DNA of 64,000 nucleotides. It comes from Pogona vitticeps (lineage: Eukaryota > Chordata > Lepidosauria > Squamata > Agamidae). The notes under the pieces were generated by a model that did no database searches, had not been told where the DNA came from, and saw only the letters and a list, made by a program, of their open reading frames with translations. The DNA lies in the NCBI RefSeq assembly GCF_051106095.1, contig NC_135783.1, positions 204,210,472 through 204,274,471 of the forward strand, written 5' to 3'. Position numbers and translations under genes: made by a program. Of this stretch, positions 25,901 through 40,600 are shown piece by piece. The first letter of the stretch is position 1. Each line of letters opens with the position of its first letter.

Positions 25901-28900
25901 TCTCACAGTGTTTGTAACCTCTGGCAAATTTTATTTGGAAGATTTCTGGTTAGCTTAATGGAGAGAGGCCTCAATGGCTGCTCACTTCATGGTTCCCCAG
26001 TATGGTGTGTAATGGATAGTCAGATGGAGTAGAGCTCGAGAGACCTGGGTTTGAATCCCTGCTCAGCCATGAAAAGTCATTAGGGTTTATGTGTGGAACT
26101 GATCCACTCCTTAAATACTTCACTTACTTTGAAAGGCCCCTATCAGAGTTGCTATTAAATCATTTCTGATCTAATGGTATATAACAGGGGTCGTCAGCCC
26201 CTAGTCCACGGCCCAGTGCCGGTCCGTGGGCTTGCCGGAACTGGGCTGCGGATACGGATCTACAACCCTCCCACATGTGGTGGGTGTATCACGCTTGCTG
26301 CGGGGCGTGTTGCACTCTTGTCGGGGGTGTCATGCTTGCACGCATGTGCGCTCATGCGACATACCACCTGTGCAAGTGTGGCATATAAAGGAGCTGACTC
26401 ACCAAATTGGCAGTGATTCATTGGGCTTACTCTAGTGAGATGTATTGTGCTAAGCAACAGCTTCTTCTTCGTGGTCTCTGTGAATGCACACTAATGGGTT
26501 AAGTCTGCAAATACGCAAAGGTCTCCGAAATATTCTAGATCTGAAAAATTCACTAGGTCCGCCCCCCTTGTACATGTGGTCTGCCCATCCTAGCGATTGC
26601 CTCAGTTCCTTTTTGCCGCTGCTGAGGTGTCATCTCTTGAGCTCCATTCGCGTAAATTGTTTCTTTTTGAAAAAGAACCAATCTTCTTTCAATAAATCAT
26701 TTGTATCACTACTTGATTGATTTATACAGTGGTGCCCCGCATAGCGACGATAATCCATGCCAAAAAATCGTCGCTATCCGGATTTGTCGCTATGCGGGGG
26801 GGGGGGAACCCCATAGGAACGCATTAAAACACGTTTAATGCGTTCCTATGGGGGAAAAACTCACCGCTACGAGGAAATCCTCCATCCGGCCGCCATTTTC
26901 GCTGCCCAGTAAGCGAGGAAAGGGTGCAAAAACACTGCGGGCAGCCATTTTTCCGACAGCCATTTTGGAACCGCCGATCAGCTGTTTTTAAAACAGTCAT
27001 TGCTGCCAGAATTTAAAACATCGCTATGCGAAAATCGGTAAGCGAAACGCTTACCGATCATCGCAAAGCAATTTTGGTGATCTAAAACATTGCAATGCAA
27101 TCACTTTTGCGATAGCAAAAACCTCATTGCTATGCGGATTAATTGTTAAACGGGGCGCTCGTTAAGCGAGACACCACTTGTACCTCCCTTCCGCCCCCTC
27201 CCTTGTTTCCGTGTCTTCCCGCCGTTTATGGCCCCAATGGGCCCCTTCAAGAAGTGCATCTCCTTCACAAATAAGCTGCCGGTCTCTGATGGTCACAGCG
27301 CTTGTCTGTTCTGTCTCGGAGAATCACACCAACCATCCACTTGCTCCAACTGCAAAAACTTTACCAAACAGGCCATTAAATTCCGGCAGCAATGACTTAG
27401 ATCCTTCCTGTGGGAGGAACCCCTCCAACCCCCGTCTAAAATGGACAATGCTCAGGCTTCCCAGTTACCACTTTCCTCAGTGATCAACTCACTGCTAAAA
27501 TGTCCAAAAATCAAATCCAGACCTCCTAAATCTAAATCGTCTGGCTCTACAACTCATTCTACTCCGTCATCCAAACCTACACCAAAGTCCACCAGTACCA
27601 AACCAAAGAAGTCGAAGAAGCCATCGGTGGAACCACAACCTTTGGTACGGTCCTCGTAGGTACCGGGTCATCCAACCATCGACCTTGACACTAACAGGGA
27701 GTACATCCCACCGCCTTCGGGACAGCCACCTTCTCCTCTGCTTGCTCTGCCCCCATCCTGGGCAGATACCTCAGCTGAGATAAACGCCTTACAAGATTCG
27801 GCCTGTTCAAGCCACAAATCTTTGGCTAGCTGTATATCGGGGTGTGAGTCTGGATTGATGCCCATTCCCAATCCAGTTACTGTCAAGAAGAGGAAATCTA
27901 AACTCCACCAATCCGATCACACTGGGTGCTCCAATACCGTTACTTGCCAGCCTCCGAGTCATTCGGGACTGCCAGTATAGCCAGGCTCTAGGGCTCATTG
28001 TCATTGGCCCAAACATGTTACTGTCTATGAGCCACCGATGTACTTCGAACCACCACCTAAGCCATACTGCCACAGTCGTCGGTACTGACACCACGGTATG
28101 GAACAGTGTGCGCCCAGGAATTATCTTCCCACTGCACCTGCTACTCTTTGAGCAGTTTTGTCCTTCCTCTCCTATCTACAGTGGTGCCTCGCTTAACGGG
28201 CGCTCCATTTAGTGATGAAATCGCTTAGCGATGACTTTTTCAGAGGGTTTTTGTGCTTCGTTTAGCGATGGTTCCTATGGGCAATTTTCGCTTAGCAATG
28301 GTTGGGACCATGCTTCACATAGCAATTAAATTTTGGGTCCCCTGTTTCGCTTAACGATGGTTTAAATAGCCTCATGTTTGCTGTTTTTAAATGTTTTTCT
28401 GTTATTTATAAAGTTAAAGTTTACTGTTTAAAATGTTTGAAATTATAAAGTGCACTTAATAAAGCCTTTGTTATCCAAATTTGACTTTGTTCTGACTCTT
28501 TTTTAATTTGTTGTTGTATTTTTTCTCCCCATTGAGATGCATTGAATAGGTTTCAATGCATTTCAGTTGGGGAACCGCGTTTCACTTAGCGATGTTTCCT
28601 ATGGCGATTTTCGCTTCAGGATGGCAATTCATTCCTATTGGAACAGATTATCCGGTTTTCAATGCATTTCAATGGGAAACTGCGTTTCGCTTAGTGATGA
28701 AATCACTTAGCAGCAATTTTTTCAGAACAAATTAACATTGCTAAGCGAGGCACCACTGTATTTGATTGTTACTTATCATTATCTACAATCAAGGTCTGTA
28801 CCTCAGCTATTGTAGTGCACCAGCCGCAAGACTCAGATGCCACCTTGCTTTTCTGACATCCTACCCTAAAACAGTTCCTTCAAGGAATTGCTCACCTCAA

Positions 28901-31565
28901 CCCTCCTAGACCTTCTCCTACACCCCAGTGGTCACTACACATTGTTCTCAGACATCTATCACTTCCACCCTTTGAACCTCTCACCACCCCGTCAGAATGT
29001 CTACTTTCATTCAAGGTCTTGTTTCTTGTGGCCATCACCTCTGCCCATAGAGCATCAGAGCTCACAGCGCTCCGCGTGGATTCCCCATCCCTACAGTCCC
29101 ACCTGGATAAAGTCACCCTATATCCGGAAATCTCCTTCCTTCCCAAGGTCGCTACTGATTTCCATGTTCGCCAACCTATCATCCTGCCTACTTTTCCCTC
29201 CAAACCATCGACAGGTGTTGAAAAATCACTCCACCTCTTGGATGTACGGCACGCTCTTGCCTTCTATGTCAAAAGGGCTACTTCCTTTCGGAGGTCAAAG
29301 TACTTATTTATTTCTCCTCACCCACCTCACAAATATCCCCACAAACCATATCACAATGGATTGTGCAAACCATACACCTGACTTATCAGCTCGCCCAGAA
29401 GCCTCTTCTGGCCAATGTCAAGGGTCATTCCACCAGGACTCTGGCGACCTCCATGGCTTTCCTGCGAGGTGTTCCAAACCCAGATATCTGCAGGGCTGCC
29501 ACTTGGTTAACTCCATCGACCTTCGCATCCCACTATCGTCTGGACATGCATGCGAAGGCAGATGTGGGTTTTGGACGTGCAGTTCTATCCTCAGTCTTGC
29601 TGTGATGTCCCTCCACCTTTGAGGTAAGCTTGTTAATCACCCATTAGTGTACATTCAGAGAGACCATGAAGAAGAAAGAGAGGTTACTTACCTGTAACTC
29701 TGATGTCATGAGTGCAGCCAAAGATCTGGAATCTGAAGGGTTAACTGTAGCTGAAGAGAATGCTGAGCAATCAGAAATACAAACACCTGAATCGCCTCCA
29801 GATTCTCCTCCCCCAGTAGACAGGCTGAGGGCCAGGCTTTGGGGAAGACTTATGATAAAAAGGTCAGAGGATCGCTTGAAGGCTGCCCGCAGAAACATCC
29901 GATCAACTAGTCCTGAGTTCTGACAGGATGAAAAGGCTTCCAGCAGCTCAAGGGCTGTTTTTACTATATAAACAGCTCTCAGACAGCTGGAAATCTGTGG
30001 AAGCAACAAGTCAAACCTCTGGCTTGCATCCACGCTCCTGACAACCTTGAACCTTGTTCTCTGGACTCTTGGCTTTGGACTCTGACCCTGGACTATGCTG
30101 TGCGTTTTGGCATTGGACTCTGACCATGGACTACGTTGTGTGAGTTGGCTTTGGTATTTGGATATCGGCTCTGCATTCCCTGGATTCCGGACTGGATTAT
30201 CGGACTCTCCTGTTGTAACCCCCAGGAACGTGACATCTGATTCTTCAAGTGGTCATCTGTGAATTCACACTTCCTGCCCGTCCTCCCCTCTGTCCGTCAC
30301 ATCTGTCTCACTCTTAGAGCAGCAGTGGCTTTGGGGGAACTGAAGCAGTCACTAGGATGGGCGGACCACATGTACAAGGGGGGCGGTCCTAGCAAACTTT
30401 TCAGCTCTAGAATATTCCAGAGACCTCTGTGCAAGCACAGACTTAACCCGTTAGTGTGAATTCACAGATGACCACTCAAAGAACCAGAATTGCAGGTAAG
30501 TAACCTCTATTTTGGCCATTATCTGATTCTCAGTTAATATACTCAAAATCATATTTATGTCGTGTTGCATGTATTGAATTAAGCACAGTAATTTGATGCT
30601 CTCGTCTTTCACTAGGATGTTTCAGTGGTTTGAGTATCATATACCATGGCAAGCTGGGGTGTCATTGGCAGTACATACAGTACATGCATATCTGATATTC
30701 CATTATGGTCTTGCTTCAGAAGTTGCATCTTGTAACACAAGTTGAAATCCTGTTGTTTTACAGTGCCCACAGAAGGCTTGGTGTATGCTCAGGAATGCCA
30801 GTCAGGACCCCTTAACTACCTGCTGGAAGCAACAGTTCGCCTTCCACGTGCATAACAAAGCAACAGAATTTCAGCCACTGTTTCATTTGTTCAATTTTTT
30901 TGTTGTATGTCTTGGAGAAATCTTTGCTGTCATTAAAAACAAAGGAGTTTTGAGGCATCTGTCTTTTGTCTTCTGTACACAATGAAATTTTATAGAAAAT
31001 TTTATGTTCTCTCCCCTCTTTATGTTTTGGCATAAGTGGTATCAGATTCCATAAACAAGAAGATGCGCTTTGACCTGATGGAGCTGAACAGAGCTGTCTG
31101 CCTGGAGTGCCCAGAGCTTCAAATCCCATGGTTTCATGAACACTACTGTCAACAGCTACAGAACAACAGTGAATAGTTTAACCTCTCAAATGCTAGATAT
31201 ATTTTAAATATTATTTTACAAACCTTTGTAAAATCTTGTTTATTTTTACCTGGAAAATTTCAGTAGATGAAAACTTGGCTTATCTGGAGAATTATAAGCT
31301 TTTTTTTAAAAAAAAAGTAACAACAATGGTCTAAACCTGGTAAATATGGGATGGAGATTGGTGAAACGAGTGGTGGCATTTTGTTCTGTCTTCCTTCTAC
31401 TTTTTCTGGTTTTCTGTAATATCTTGTTTTGTTTTTCTTCGAGGTAGCGGTAGCTCTGGTGCCTTGCGACAGCAGATTAACAGGTTGCTGGTTGAAGCCT
31501 TGGGAGGAGCTAATTTTGCCAGGATGTCCGTAGTTACCCCTTACTACTATAGATTTGGTGGGTAT

Positions 31566-31625
<60 letters not shown>

Positions 31626-34600
31626 TTTATACCCCACCTATCTGGCCCACCGGACCACTCTAGGCGGCTTCCAAATATAAAATCAAATAATAAAACATAG
31701 ACAAATACATAATAATCAAACAAGAACAGCAGTAAAGATAAAAAGGAAAAGTAAGAAAAAAAATCAAGAGTTGGCTGGAGGGAAGGCCTGAATAAACAGC
31801 CATGTTTTTAATTGGGTTTTAAAGGTTTAATTCATTGGAAGTCATCTTTGGTTTAGCGCTTGGTGGGGAGCTTCTCCTAAACTTTAGCTTGAACCCAGTG
31901 TGATGCCTGTAGTTGTGTTTGCGGTTTTGCCCCTCCACAGCAGCTCTCTCTTCTCCTGATTGTATATCGTAGAGAGTTTTTCAGCTTCCAGGAGCACATT
32001 TTAGTATTGGGGGTGGTGGCTAAATCCAGGAAGGATTGGCATGCTGCCATTCCCTGGATTCTGTTATTGTGCAGACAGGCAGCTCTGTTAACGAAGGAAC
32101 TTGTCATGTAATATTGTGACTCTTTCCCATTTCCTATTGGAAGGTCCACCGTCTCTCCTTGAAAGTAGCGGCACCACTTTTGTTGCAAAGATGCTAAGTA
32201 TTCAGAAGTATCTAATTGTCGGGTAAAATCTAGTTAGGGCTTCTCCGCCAAGCAATTGAATAGGGAGGCACAGTTTTTACTTTTCCCCTTGTACCTTCCC
32301 ATGCCTTTTGGGGAAGAAATCAGAAGTGTTCTATATCCGAAAAATCGCCATGGCCGATGATGTCACCCTCCTTGTGTGACAAAAGTTTAAGGTAATAGGA
32401 TTTCAGCCTCCATTTCTATAGTATTGTAGATCTTAAGTTTTTATTTTTCACAAGTTTTTTTGAGTGGAGGTGTGCTCAGGTGATAGAGCGCATTGTCTCT
32501 CCGTTTTCAAAAAAAGATCATGACTTTTCACAGCAAAGCTGCATCCTGATGTTATTAATGTAAGCAACTGTCTGTAGGAAGCAAACAGGAACTCGCTTCC
32601 CAAGGAGTGAATTCTGCTAGGATAGTGCCTTGGCATCCTACGTATAAGCTTCTAACTGGAACTATATTTTACTGACACATCCTGCTTAGTTGCTGTGTTT
32701 TAGATCTCAGTGTAAAACTCACAAACAGGCTGGAGCCTCTAATATCAGTGGGATGACACTTATATGACGAGCACTGAATAAACAGCTCAACCATCAATAA
32801 ACTATTGCTTATATGAACAACAGTTACGGTTCTTTAAATTGGCCATTCTTGACAAGGGGGCATATGGCCCCCTGCCCTCCCTTGCACATATGAAGGGAGC
32901 CACAGACTGAAAAATGTGAGACGTTTCTGAAAGATTATCTGTTAGGGTTGTATCCTTGTTTGACAGGGTGGCTTGGAACCTGAGAAGAGCCCCTAAAAGG
33001 GCCATGGCCTAAAAATGTTGAGAATGGCTGATATTAAAGTGTAAGGATTACTCTGACCTTAAATAGACCAGTGTCTTATCTAGCATTTTTGAAAGTTCAG
33101 TTTGGGTCATGCCTGATTAGTTTTTTGATGGATGAGCACCCTATCCTTCTAAATGGATGGTAGGCTATAAGTGAACGCTTGTGTCTATATGTAGAAATAT
33201 AACTGCCTGAGTAACATAACAGTTTGCATCATTGCTGTGGTGCATGAGTTTTACCACCTTGCAAATGTTCTTTTTCTCTTCTGATGTTGTAATACCTAAT
33301 TTCAGCATTAGAATAGCAAGTTCAAGTCTGAAAATCACACACTTTTCCATTTCTTAGGATTGACCATTTTTGTCTTTTCAGACTTTGAGTGTATTCTTGA
33401 TAAAAACAAGAGGCCTCTTCCATATGTGCACCATGGTGGTGTCATGGCTAACTTAGAAAGAGTGCATTGGAGCCAGAATGGGCAAGTTTTGGAAAAGAAA
33501 GGGCTACCACCAGGAGCTCAGAGGTTAGTATAAATTTTCTGTATGGTTGACATTTAGTAGGACGACTAACAAAACAGAAAAATAAAATATGGCAAGATAT
33601 TATGGCTTCTGTCTTCTTCAGATTAATAGAAGTGTGTCGTTTCCAGAGTGGTCATTATATAGAGCAAAGTGGATGAGTTATGCCAGATGGTGTCCTCTAG
33701 GTCCAGACCATGAAGCTCAATAAGTCACCAGGCCTAGCTCGCATCCACCCAAGGGTTATTAAGGAATTGAGGAAGGAAGTTGCTGATCTCTTAACTAAAA
33801 TATGCAACTCATCCCTTAAAATGGCCACAGTGCTAGAGGACTGGAGGATAGCGCATGTCATGGCAATCTTTAAAAAGGGAAGGAGGGGGGACCCGGGAAA
33901 CTATAGGCCGATTAGCCTAACATCTGTTTCAGGGAGGGTGGTGCTAAGCCTCATCCAAGATAAAATCTTAAAACACATAGAAGAACAAACCTTACTGAGG
34001 GAAAATCAGCATGGCTTCTGTAAGGGTGAGTCTTCTCTCACAAACCTTTTAGAATTCTTTGAAAAGGTCAATAGGTATGTGGATATTGTCTATCTGGATT
34101 TTCAGAAGGCGTTTGACGTGGTTCCCCACCAAAGGCTGCTGAGAAAACTCCACAGTCAGGGGATAAGAGGGCAGGTCCTCTTATAGATTGAGAATTGGTT
34201 GAGAACCAGGAAACAGAGAGTAGGTGTAAACAGGCAATTTTCACAATGGAGAGATGTTGAAAGCGTTGTGCCCCTGGAATCTATCCTGGGATCGGTGCTT
34301 TTCAACTTCATAAATGACCTGGAATAAAACGCAATAAGGTGGTTAAGTTTGCAGATGATACAAAATATTTTTTTGGGGGGGGGGTGAAGGCCAGAAGGGA
34401 TTGTGAAGAGCTCCAGAAGGATCTCTCCAAACTGGGAGAATGGGCAGCTAAATAGCAAATGCATTTCAGTATAAGAAAATGTAAATTAATGCACGTTGGG
34501 GCAAAAAAAAAAAACTTCATTTATCATCTAAGCTGTCAGTGACGGATCAGGAAAGTGATCTTAGTGTGCTGATGGACAACTCGATGAAAGTGTCAACTCA

Positions 34601-37600
34601 GTGTGCGGCGGCAGTGAAGAAGGTCAATTCCATGCTACGTATCATTACAAAGAGGATTGAAGACAAAACAGGCAACATAATACAGTGGACCCTCGACTTA
34701 CGGAATTAATCCGTATTGGAACGGTGGCTGCAGGTCGAAAATTCCATAGGTCGAGGTTCCATTTCCCATAGGAATGCATTGAAAACCATTTAATCTGTTC
34801 CATTCCAGCCAAAGAAAAAAAAAATCCCGGGCTTCCAAAGCTGCACCTGCTGCCCTCTGTCTCCCATCTCTGCAGGGACAGGAGGCAGAGGACACCGGGG
34901 ACAGGAGACAAGAGGGCAGAGGGAGCTGCTTTGAATTTCCCGCCCTTTCCCCCTGCCTTTCATAGGTTGAAGCTAAGGTCTCAAGTCGAACTAAAACTCG
35001 AAATTTCCGTAAGTAGGGACTTTCGTAAGTCTCAAGGGTCCACTGTAATGCCATTGTACAAAGCTCTGGTAAGGCCGCACCTGGAGTACTGTGTACAGTT
35101 CTGGTTGCCGCACCTCAAAAAAGATATAGCGGAACTGGAAAGGTTGCAGAAGAGAGCGACTAAAATGATGACTGGGCTAGGGCACCTCTGTTATGAGAAA
35201 ATGCTACAGCGTTTGGGGCTCTTTAGACAAAAGGCACTTGAGGGGGGAGATGATTGAGATGTATAAAATTATGCAGGGTATGGATAAAGTGGATAGAGGG
35301 AAGCTCTTTTCTCTCTTATGCAATACCAGAACCAGGGGACATCCACTCCAACTGAGTGTTGGGAGAGTGAGAACAGACAAAAGAAAATATTTCTTTACTC
35401 AGCGTGTTGTTAGTCTGTGGAACCCCTTGCCACAGGATGTGGTGATGGCATCTGCCCTAGATGCCTTTAAAGGGAGAATTGGACAGATTTCTGGAGGAAA
35501 AGTCCATCGCAGGTTACAAGCCGTGATGGGGATGTACAATCTCCAGGCTTAGAAGGAAGGTACCTCCAAATGCCAGATGCAGGGGAGGGATATCAGGAAA
35601 CAAGTGTCTAGTTGTCTCGTGTGCTCCCAGAGGCATCTGGTGGGGCCACTGTGAGATACAGGAAGCTGGACTAGATGGGCCCTTGGCCTGATCCAGCCAG
35701 GCTCTTCTTATGTTCACTATGACTTAGGCATCTGGCTGTGCAGTGCAGTTCCCCACTGGGAGGGGCTGAACTCAATGATCCATAGGGTCCCTTCCAACTC
35801 TGCAGCTATAGGATTATATAACTCAAACTGATGTATCATCATATCTGTATCTAGCTATGTGACCTACACATCCATGTTTATATTACCTTGTTGCTTTATA
35901 AAGTGTGTGCAGTGGACCCTCGACTTACAGACGGCTCGACTTACGGACTTTTCGAGTGACAGACTTCTCTGGCTGCAAAATTTAGGTTCGACTTGCAGCC
36001 AGAGAATCGACCTACAGACCAGAAAAAAACCAAAATGGAACAAAAATGGTCGGTTATGGATTAATTGGTTTTCAATGCATTGTAGGTCAATGGAGACTCG
36101 ACCTACAGACTTTTTGACCTGTAGCCATCATTCCAATATAGATTAATTCCGTAAGTAGAGGGTCCACTGTAATATCATAGACAAAGTGCTGCTTGAGAAT
36201 CAGATTTTCCAATCTGAATGTACTGTATCCTGTGCTTCAGTTTGGCATTATATGTGTTTATTTTTATTGACATGAATCTCTTTATGTCGAGTATGTTTAA
36301 AGAAAATCTATCTTACAGTTTTAAAGAAAGTTCCTCTATCTGTGCAAGATTTTTTTTTAAAAAATGAACTGTTCATTTCCTTTAATTACTAATACAGTAT
36401 TAATATTCCTATTTATCTTTTGCATGGCATATGGATTAAATTTTCATTACTCTTGATCTTAATATTTTTGAGACATGTGAATCAGCAGACACCCTCTTTA
36501 AAGCAGTGTTTGCTTACCACATCTATTTTTGCCTTGGGCTACAGGAAAATACATTATGTGAATTGCCAACATGCCAAAATTGCAGAGAAAACCCTCAAAA
36601 CCAATCATTCAAATGACCCATCTCCACAAAGATCAATAAAAGCACAAAGCACTCCTTCATATTGAGCACTACCCAAACCACAGCATCAGATGTGGCTGCT
36701 GACTGGTTTAATGGCAAATGCCTAATAAGAGCATAACAATGTCTCCATTTATGACTCTTTTTGCAAACATAGCATACTTCCCGTTAAAGAGCTACAGTAC
36801 TTTTTCAATTTTGGGGTGTGTGCAACTTGAGCTCTAAGAACTGAAGCTGTGTGGACCTGAAATTGAAAACATCTTTAGCTGGTAGCAATCTGCCACTGCC
36901 AGTAAGGTTGTTCCCACTGCACTGGCAAAGCTGTCCAAGTCTTCACTCCCACTGCACTGGCGGAGTTCCACAAGAGGATACTGGCCAGTGTATTGGGAAA
37001 TCCTTTCAGTTGTTGTGTTATTAGCTGACACAGTTGGTCACCATGGGGTTATTGGTTTAGTGGATTTGAGGTAACATATAAAAATGTCCAGAAGTGGGAT
37101 TTTGGATTTGTAAGGAGAAAAGTTATTTCACTGTTAAGTTCCTCATTTGTGACATTTTGCGTGGTTTTAATAATGTGATTGTTATGTTCTGTGGTTATAT
37201 CTTTGGCCAAGTTTTGATTTATCCTTCAATCATCTTTGCCCATCTGGTATGTAGTCTGCAATGTTTAATTCTACATTAATTCTACAGTACAGTATTACAA
37301 TGATATGCTCTTTGTCAACACTACAACAATATTGCAGTGTACCAGTATTTGTTCTCCTCTGAAGATTTTTCCGGGCCATGCTCTGCTCTTTCAAAATGGC
37401 TCCTGTCTCAGTTCTGTTGCCTATTCTGTTCTTGATCATGGCATCATTTTGACTCCCATTCCACTACTGTCAACAACTTGATACTGACTGCCATTACACT
37501 TCCCTTGGGTTCAACCTCAACTCGGCTCACCTTCGATGCTCTGTTCTCAGAAGAGTTGGATCAAATGGAAGTGGGAGAGACATCTCTCCCATAATTGATT

Positions 37601-40600
37601 GATTGATTTGATTTGATTTGTATCCGGCCCATCTGGTCTATGCGACCACTCTGAGCGGCTTCCAATATAATACAAACAATTAATAAAATCACATAGTTAC
37701 ATAAATCTACAAATGAAAATGTGGAAACCAAGAAAATAGAGTAAAAATAAATTAAAGTGAAATGAGAAGAGAGAATCAAATATTGACTGGAGGGAATGCC
37801 TGAATAAACATCCATGTTTTACTTGACTTTTAAAGGTACCCAGCGTAGGGGCCGCACGAATCTCCGGAGGAAGATTGTTCCAGAGGCAAGGAGCCACTGC
37901 CGAGAAGGCCCGATTTTGTGTCTTTTCCTTCCGGGCCTCTCTGGGCATCAGGCCCCTCAGCCTCACCTCCTGACTTGCACGGGTGATCCGGGTAGAGCTT
38001 GGTGGGAGTAGGTGTTCCGCCAAATATCGAGGTCCTAAACCGCTTAGGGCTTTATAAGTAAGCATTAAAACTTTGAAGTCGATGCGGGAACGGATGGGCA
38101 GCCAATGCAATGCGGCCAGAGTAAGGGTGATGATAAGGGTGATAATACTCGTGAGCACAGGGTGAGACGCTGCACTTGGTGAGGACCATAGCAAGGGACT
38201 GATTTATGAGGAAAAGTTTTGTGAAGGAGTTTACTTGCATATTTTGTCCTCAGAGAAGGTCTCAATGTAGAGAACGTTGTCAGCAGTCCCTCCGAATGAC
38301 TGGCCTTCATTAGCTTCAGCAGCCAGAGCATCAAAAGTGAGCCAAGTTGAGGTTGAACCCGAGGGAAGTGTAATGGCAGTCAAGTTAAAAACTGTTTAGC
38401 AGTATTACTGTCGTACCACATTTGGTAGGATGGTGGTGGTATGTACAGTACAGTCAAGCCACTTCTGATTTATGTCAATCCTAATAGGGTTTTCAAATGT
38501 ATGAGATTTTCAAGGAGAGTTTACTACCACCCGCAGTCAGTTTCCTTGGCCAAGTAGTGATTTGAACCCAGGTCTTTCACATCACAATCCAACATTCTAT
38601 CTATTGCTTTACACTGCTTTTCATGGTAGAACATTTATAGCCTGCCCAGCTGTCTTACCGTATTTTTCCATTTATAATATGCCCCCATTTTTAAGACCCC
38701 CTCTTTTTCTAACCCAAAAATTAAGAAAACTTATCTTTGAGGATTCAGCTTCTGGGCTCAGAACGGTCAGACATATTGAGTCCCTGTTGAATCTGAGCCT
38801 ACAGGCTCCACCTCCAACGAGGTGTGTTCCAGTTGCTTTGTTCAGGATCAGCTGCCGTCAGTTCCATAAGGCTCATGACTGAAGGAAGCCTGTTTACAGA
38901 GGCAAGCTACAGTATGTGCCGTTTTGTTCTCTCCTCAGCTATCTCAGCTTACTTCTGTGCAAAAGACGCCCTGCAATTTTTAGTATAATGATTTCAGGAA
39001 AAACTAGCATCTTATAAATGGGAAAATACAGTATATGTTTTAAAGGTGGTAAATGCTAACTCTGAACTAGTGTCAGTAAATATTCTTACCTCATTTTAAA
39101 TAATCTTCCGTGTTCAGTTTTTCCATATGTCATGACACAGGATCACATATTATTTTTCCATAGTTAAACCTTCAGTTCAAAGCCAAATACTATATACTGT
39201 ATGTTAGAAAACAGCTCCTTCAGTGTTGAAGAATGTTGAATCAAACAGTTCAAAATCAGTTAGATTGTGCAAGGCCTGGTGAATTACTGTAGTATTAGTG
39301 GAAAGGATCTAACTGGGGAAAATAAAATCTCAGAGCTAATTTTTTATGACAGCCCAGTGTCTTAATTACAAGATGGGCAAGATATTCTGGCTTCCATTAG
39401 GGGTTGTGAGTACAGAAATGGATATTCTATCAAAAAGTAGTACTATGCCATATTTTCACAAAACTAAGTTTTTACTTATGTGAGTTGCTGATTTGGAAGT
39501 AGAATATGGAAGTGTTTGTTGAGGGGGACAGATGATCTTACCTCCCTGAGTTTTTCATCTCCCCAAACCACTGATTTTTTTTTATCTTCCCATCTTATTC
39601 ACTGCCAAGATCTCAGGCATTCAGAGATCACATAGTCATTATAACCGTGTCATGGTGCCACACTGCCACTCTGCTTCTCGAATATGTAATGTTCTCATTG
39701 AGGTCAAATACAATATATTTTATTTCCATTTGTTTCCTATGGGTTATTCAGAAAGGACTTCTTTCATTGGTGCTGTATGATTTTTAATGCAGAAAGTCCT
39801 AAAGTCTGTCTGTCTTTCTCTCTTTCTCTCCAGTAGCTTTTATCCTTGATTTCATCTTGCTTATGCAAGTGACCAATTACTTCCTTGTTGATTTTGTGGT
39901 TTAAAAAAAAGGCTGTTTTGGTATGTTTTTCATTTAAATTATTTTCTTTGAAAAAGCAGTTAGTTTTACATTTTCATTCATGTAGCACATTTATACACAT
40001 GCATCAGTTTCCAGAGCTTCATACACAGATTCAGATAAAGCACATGGATTTTCTGTGCAGTTGATTGGATTTGGCAATGGAGATTATTGTTGTGTGAACA
40101 GGAATGAACATGGATTGGTTTTCTGCACTGAAAGGAAATCTGAAAGCAGTTCTTTGCTGGGAAGCTGCATGCATGCATCTGACAGAGTTCCCGTGATCAA
40201 AATACTTGAATTCATTTGTAGTGTGAACTTGTAATCCATCAAATTCTTGTGGTACTTTAAAATGAGCAGACTTATTTGTGGACCATCATCTACATCTTGA
40301 AATACATGACACAACATATTTTGCCAAATATGTTAATCTTTAACATATCGGTTGTTTTTCCTTAAATAGACTAACACAGCTTTCCCCTCACAGTTACTGA
40401 TGTATATTTTTCAGATGACCTCTAGGTATGTTCCATTCTCCTCCCTGCAAAAGTTAGAAATACATGCTTTCAAGAGTTTCTTGTCCTTATCTTAACCAGG
40501 AATTGATAGCTCTTGTTACTGCTTGTAACATAATAGATAAGTATGTTTGGCTTTCTAGTGTATGAATGCATGTAAACCAATGATTTGCTCTGTGTTTTAT

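Larger units (their letters stand above)
26461..30508 (+). mobile_element. DIRS-like retrotransposon, copy B (fossil), with three insertions
   Basis: Same element type as 2364-5477. The left end CTTCTTCTTCGTGGTCTCTG and the right end (30448-30508) form inverted terminal repeats. An internal complementary region lies near 29650-29700. A gag-like zinc-finger segment spans about 27240-27400 ([20 protein letters not shown]) and a tyrosine-recombinase segment about 28850-29605 ([23 protein letters not shown]). It is split by MITEs at 26727-27180 and 28179-28758 and a solo LTR at 29704-30235. It has several breaks and is old. Net length without insertions is about 2.5 kb, close to copy A. Confidence 0.72.

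Noticed and set aside
28888-29622. 244-codon plus-strand open frame considered as a host gene
   Set aside because: It overlaps the recombinase segment of DIRS copy B, which reads in other frames; part of the element, not a host gene.
29666-29923. 85-codon open frame
   Set aside because: It runs from DIRS-like sequence into the solo LTR, so it is a chance frame across an insertion border.
30762-30985. Open frame after TTTTACAG upstream of the FASTKD1 FAST_2 exon
   Set aside because: No donor and no phase fit; no resemblance to FASTKD1.
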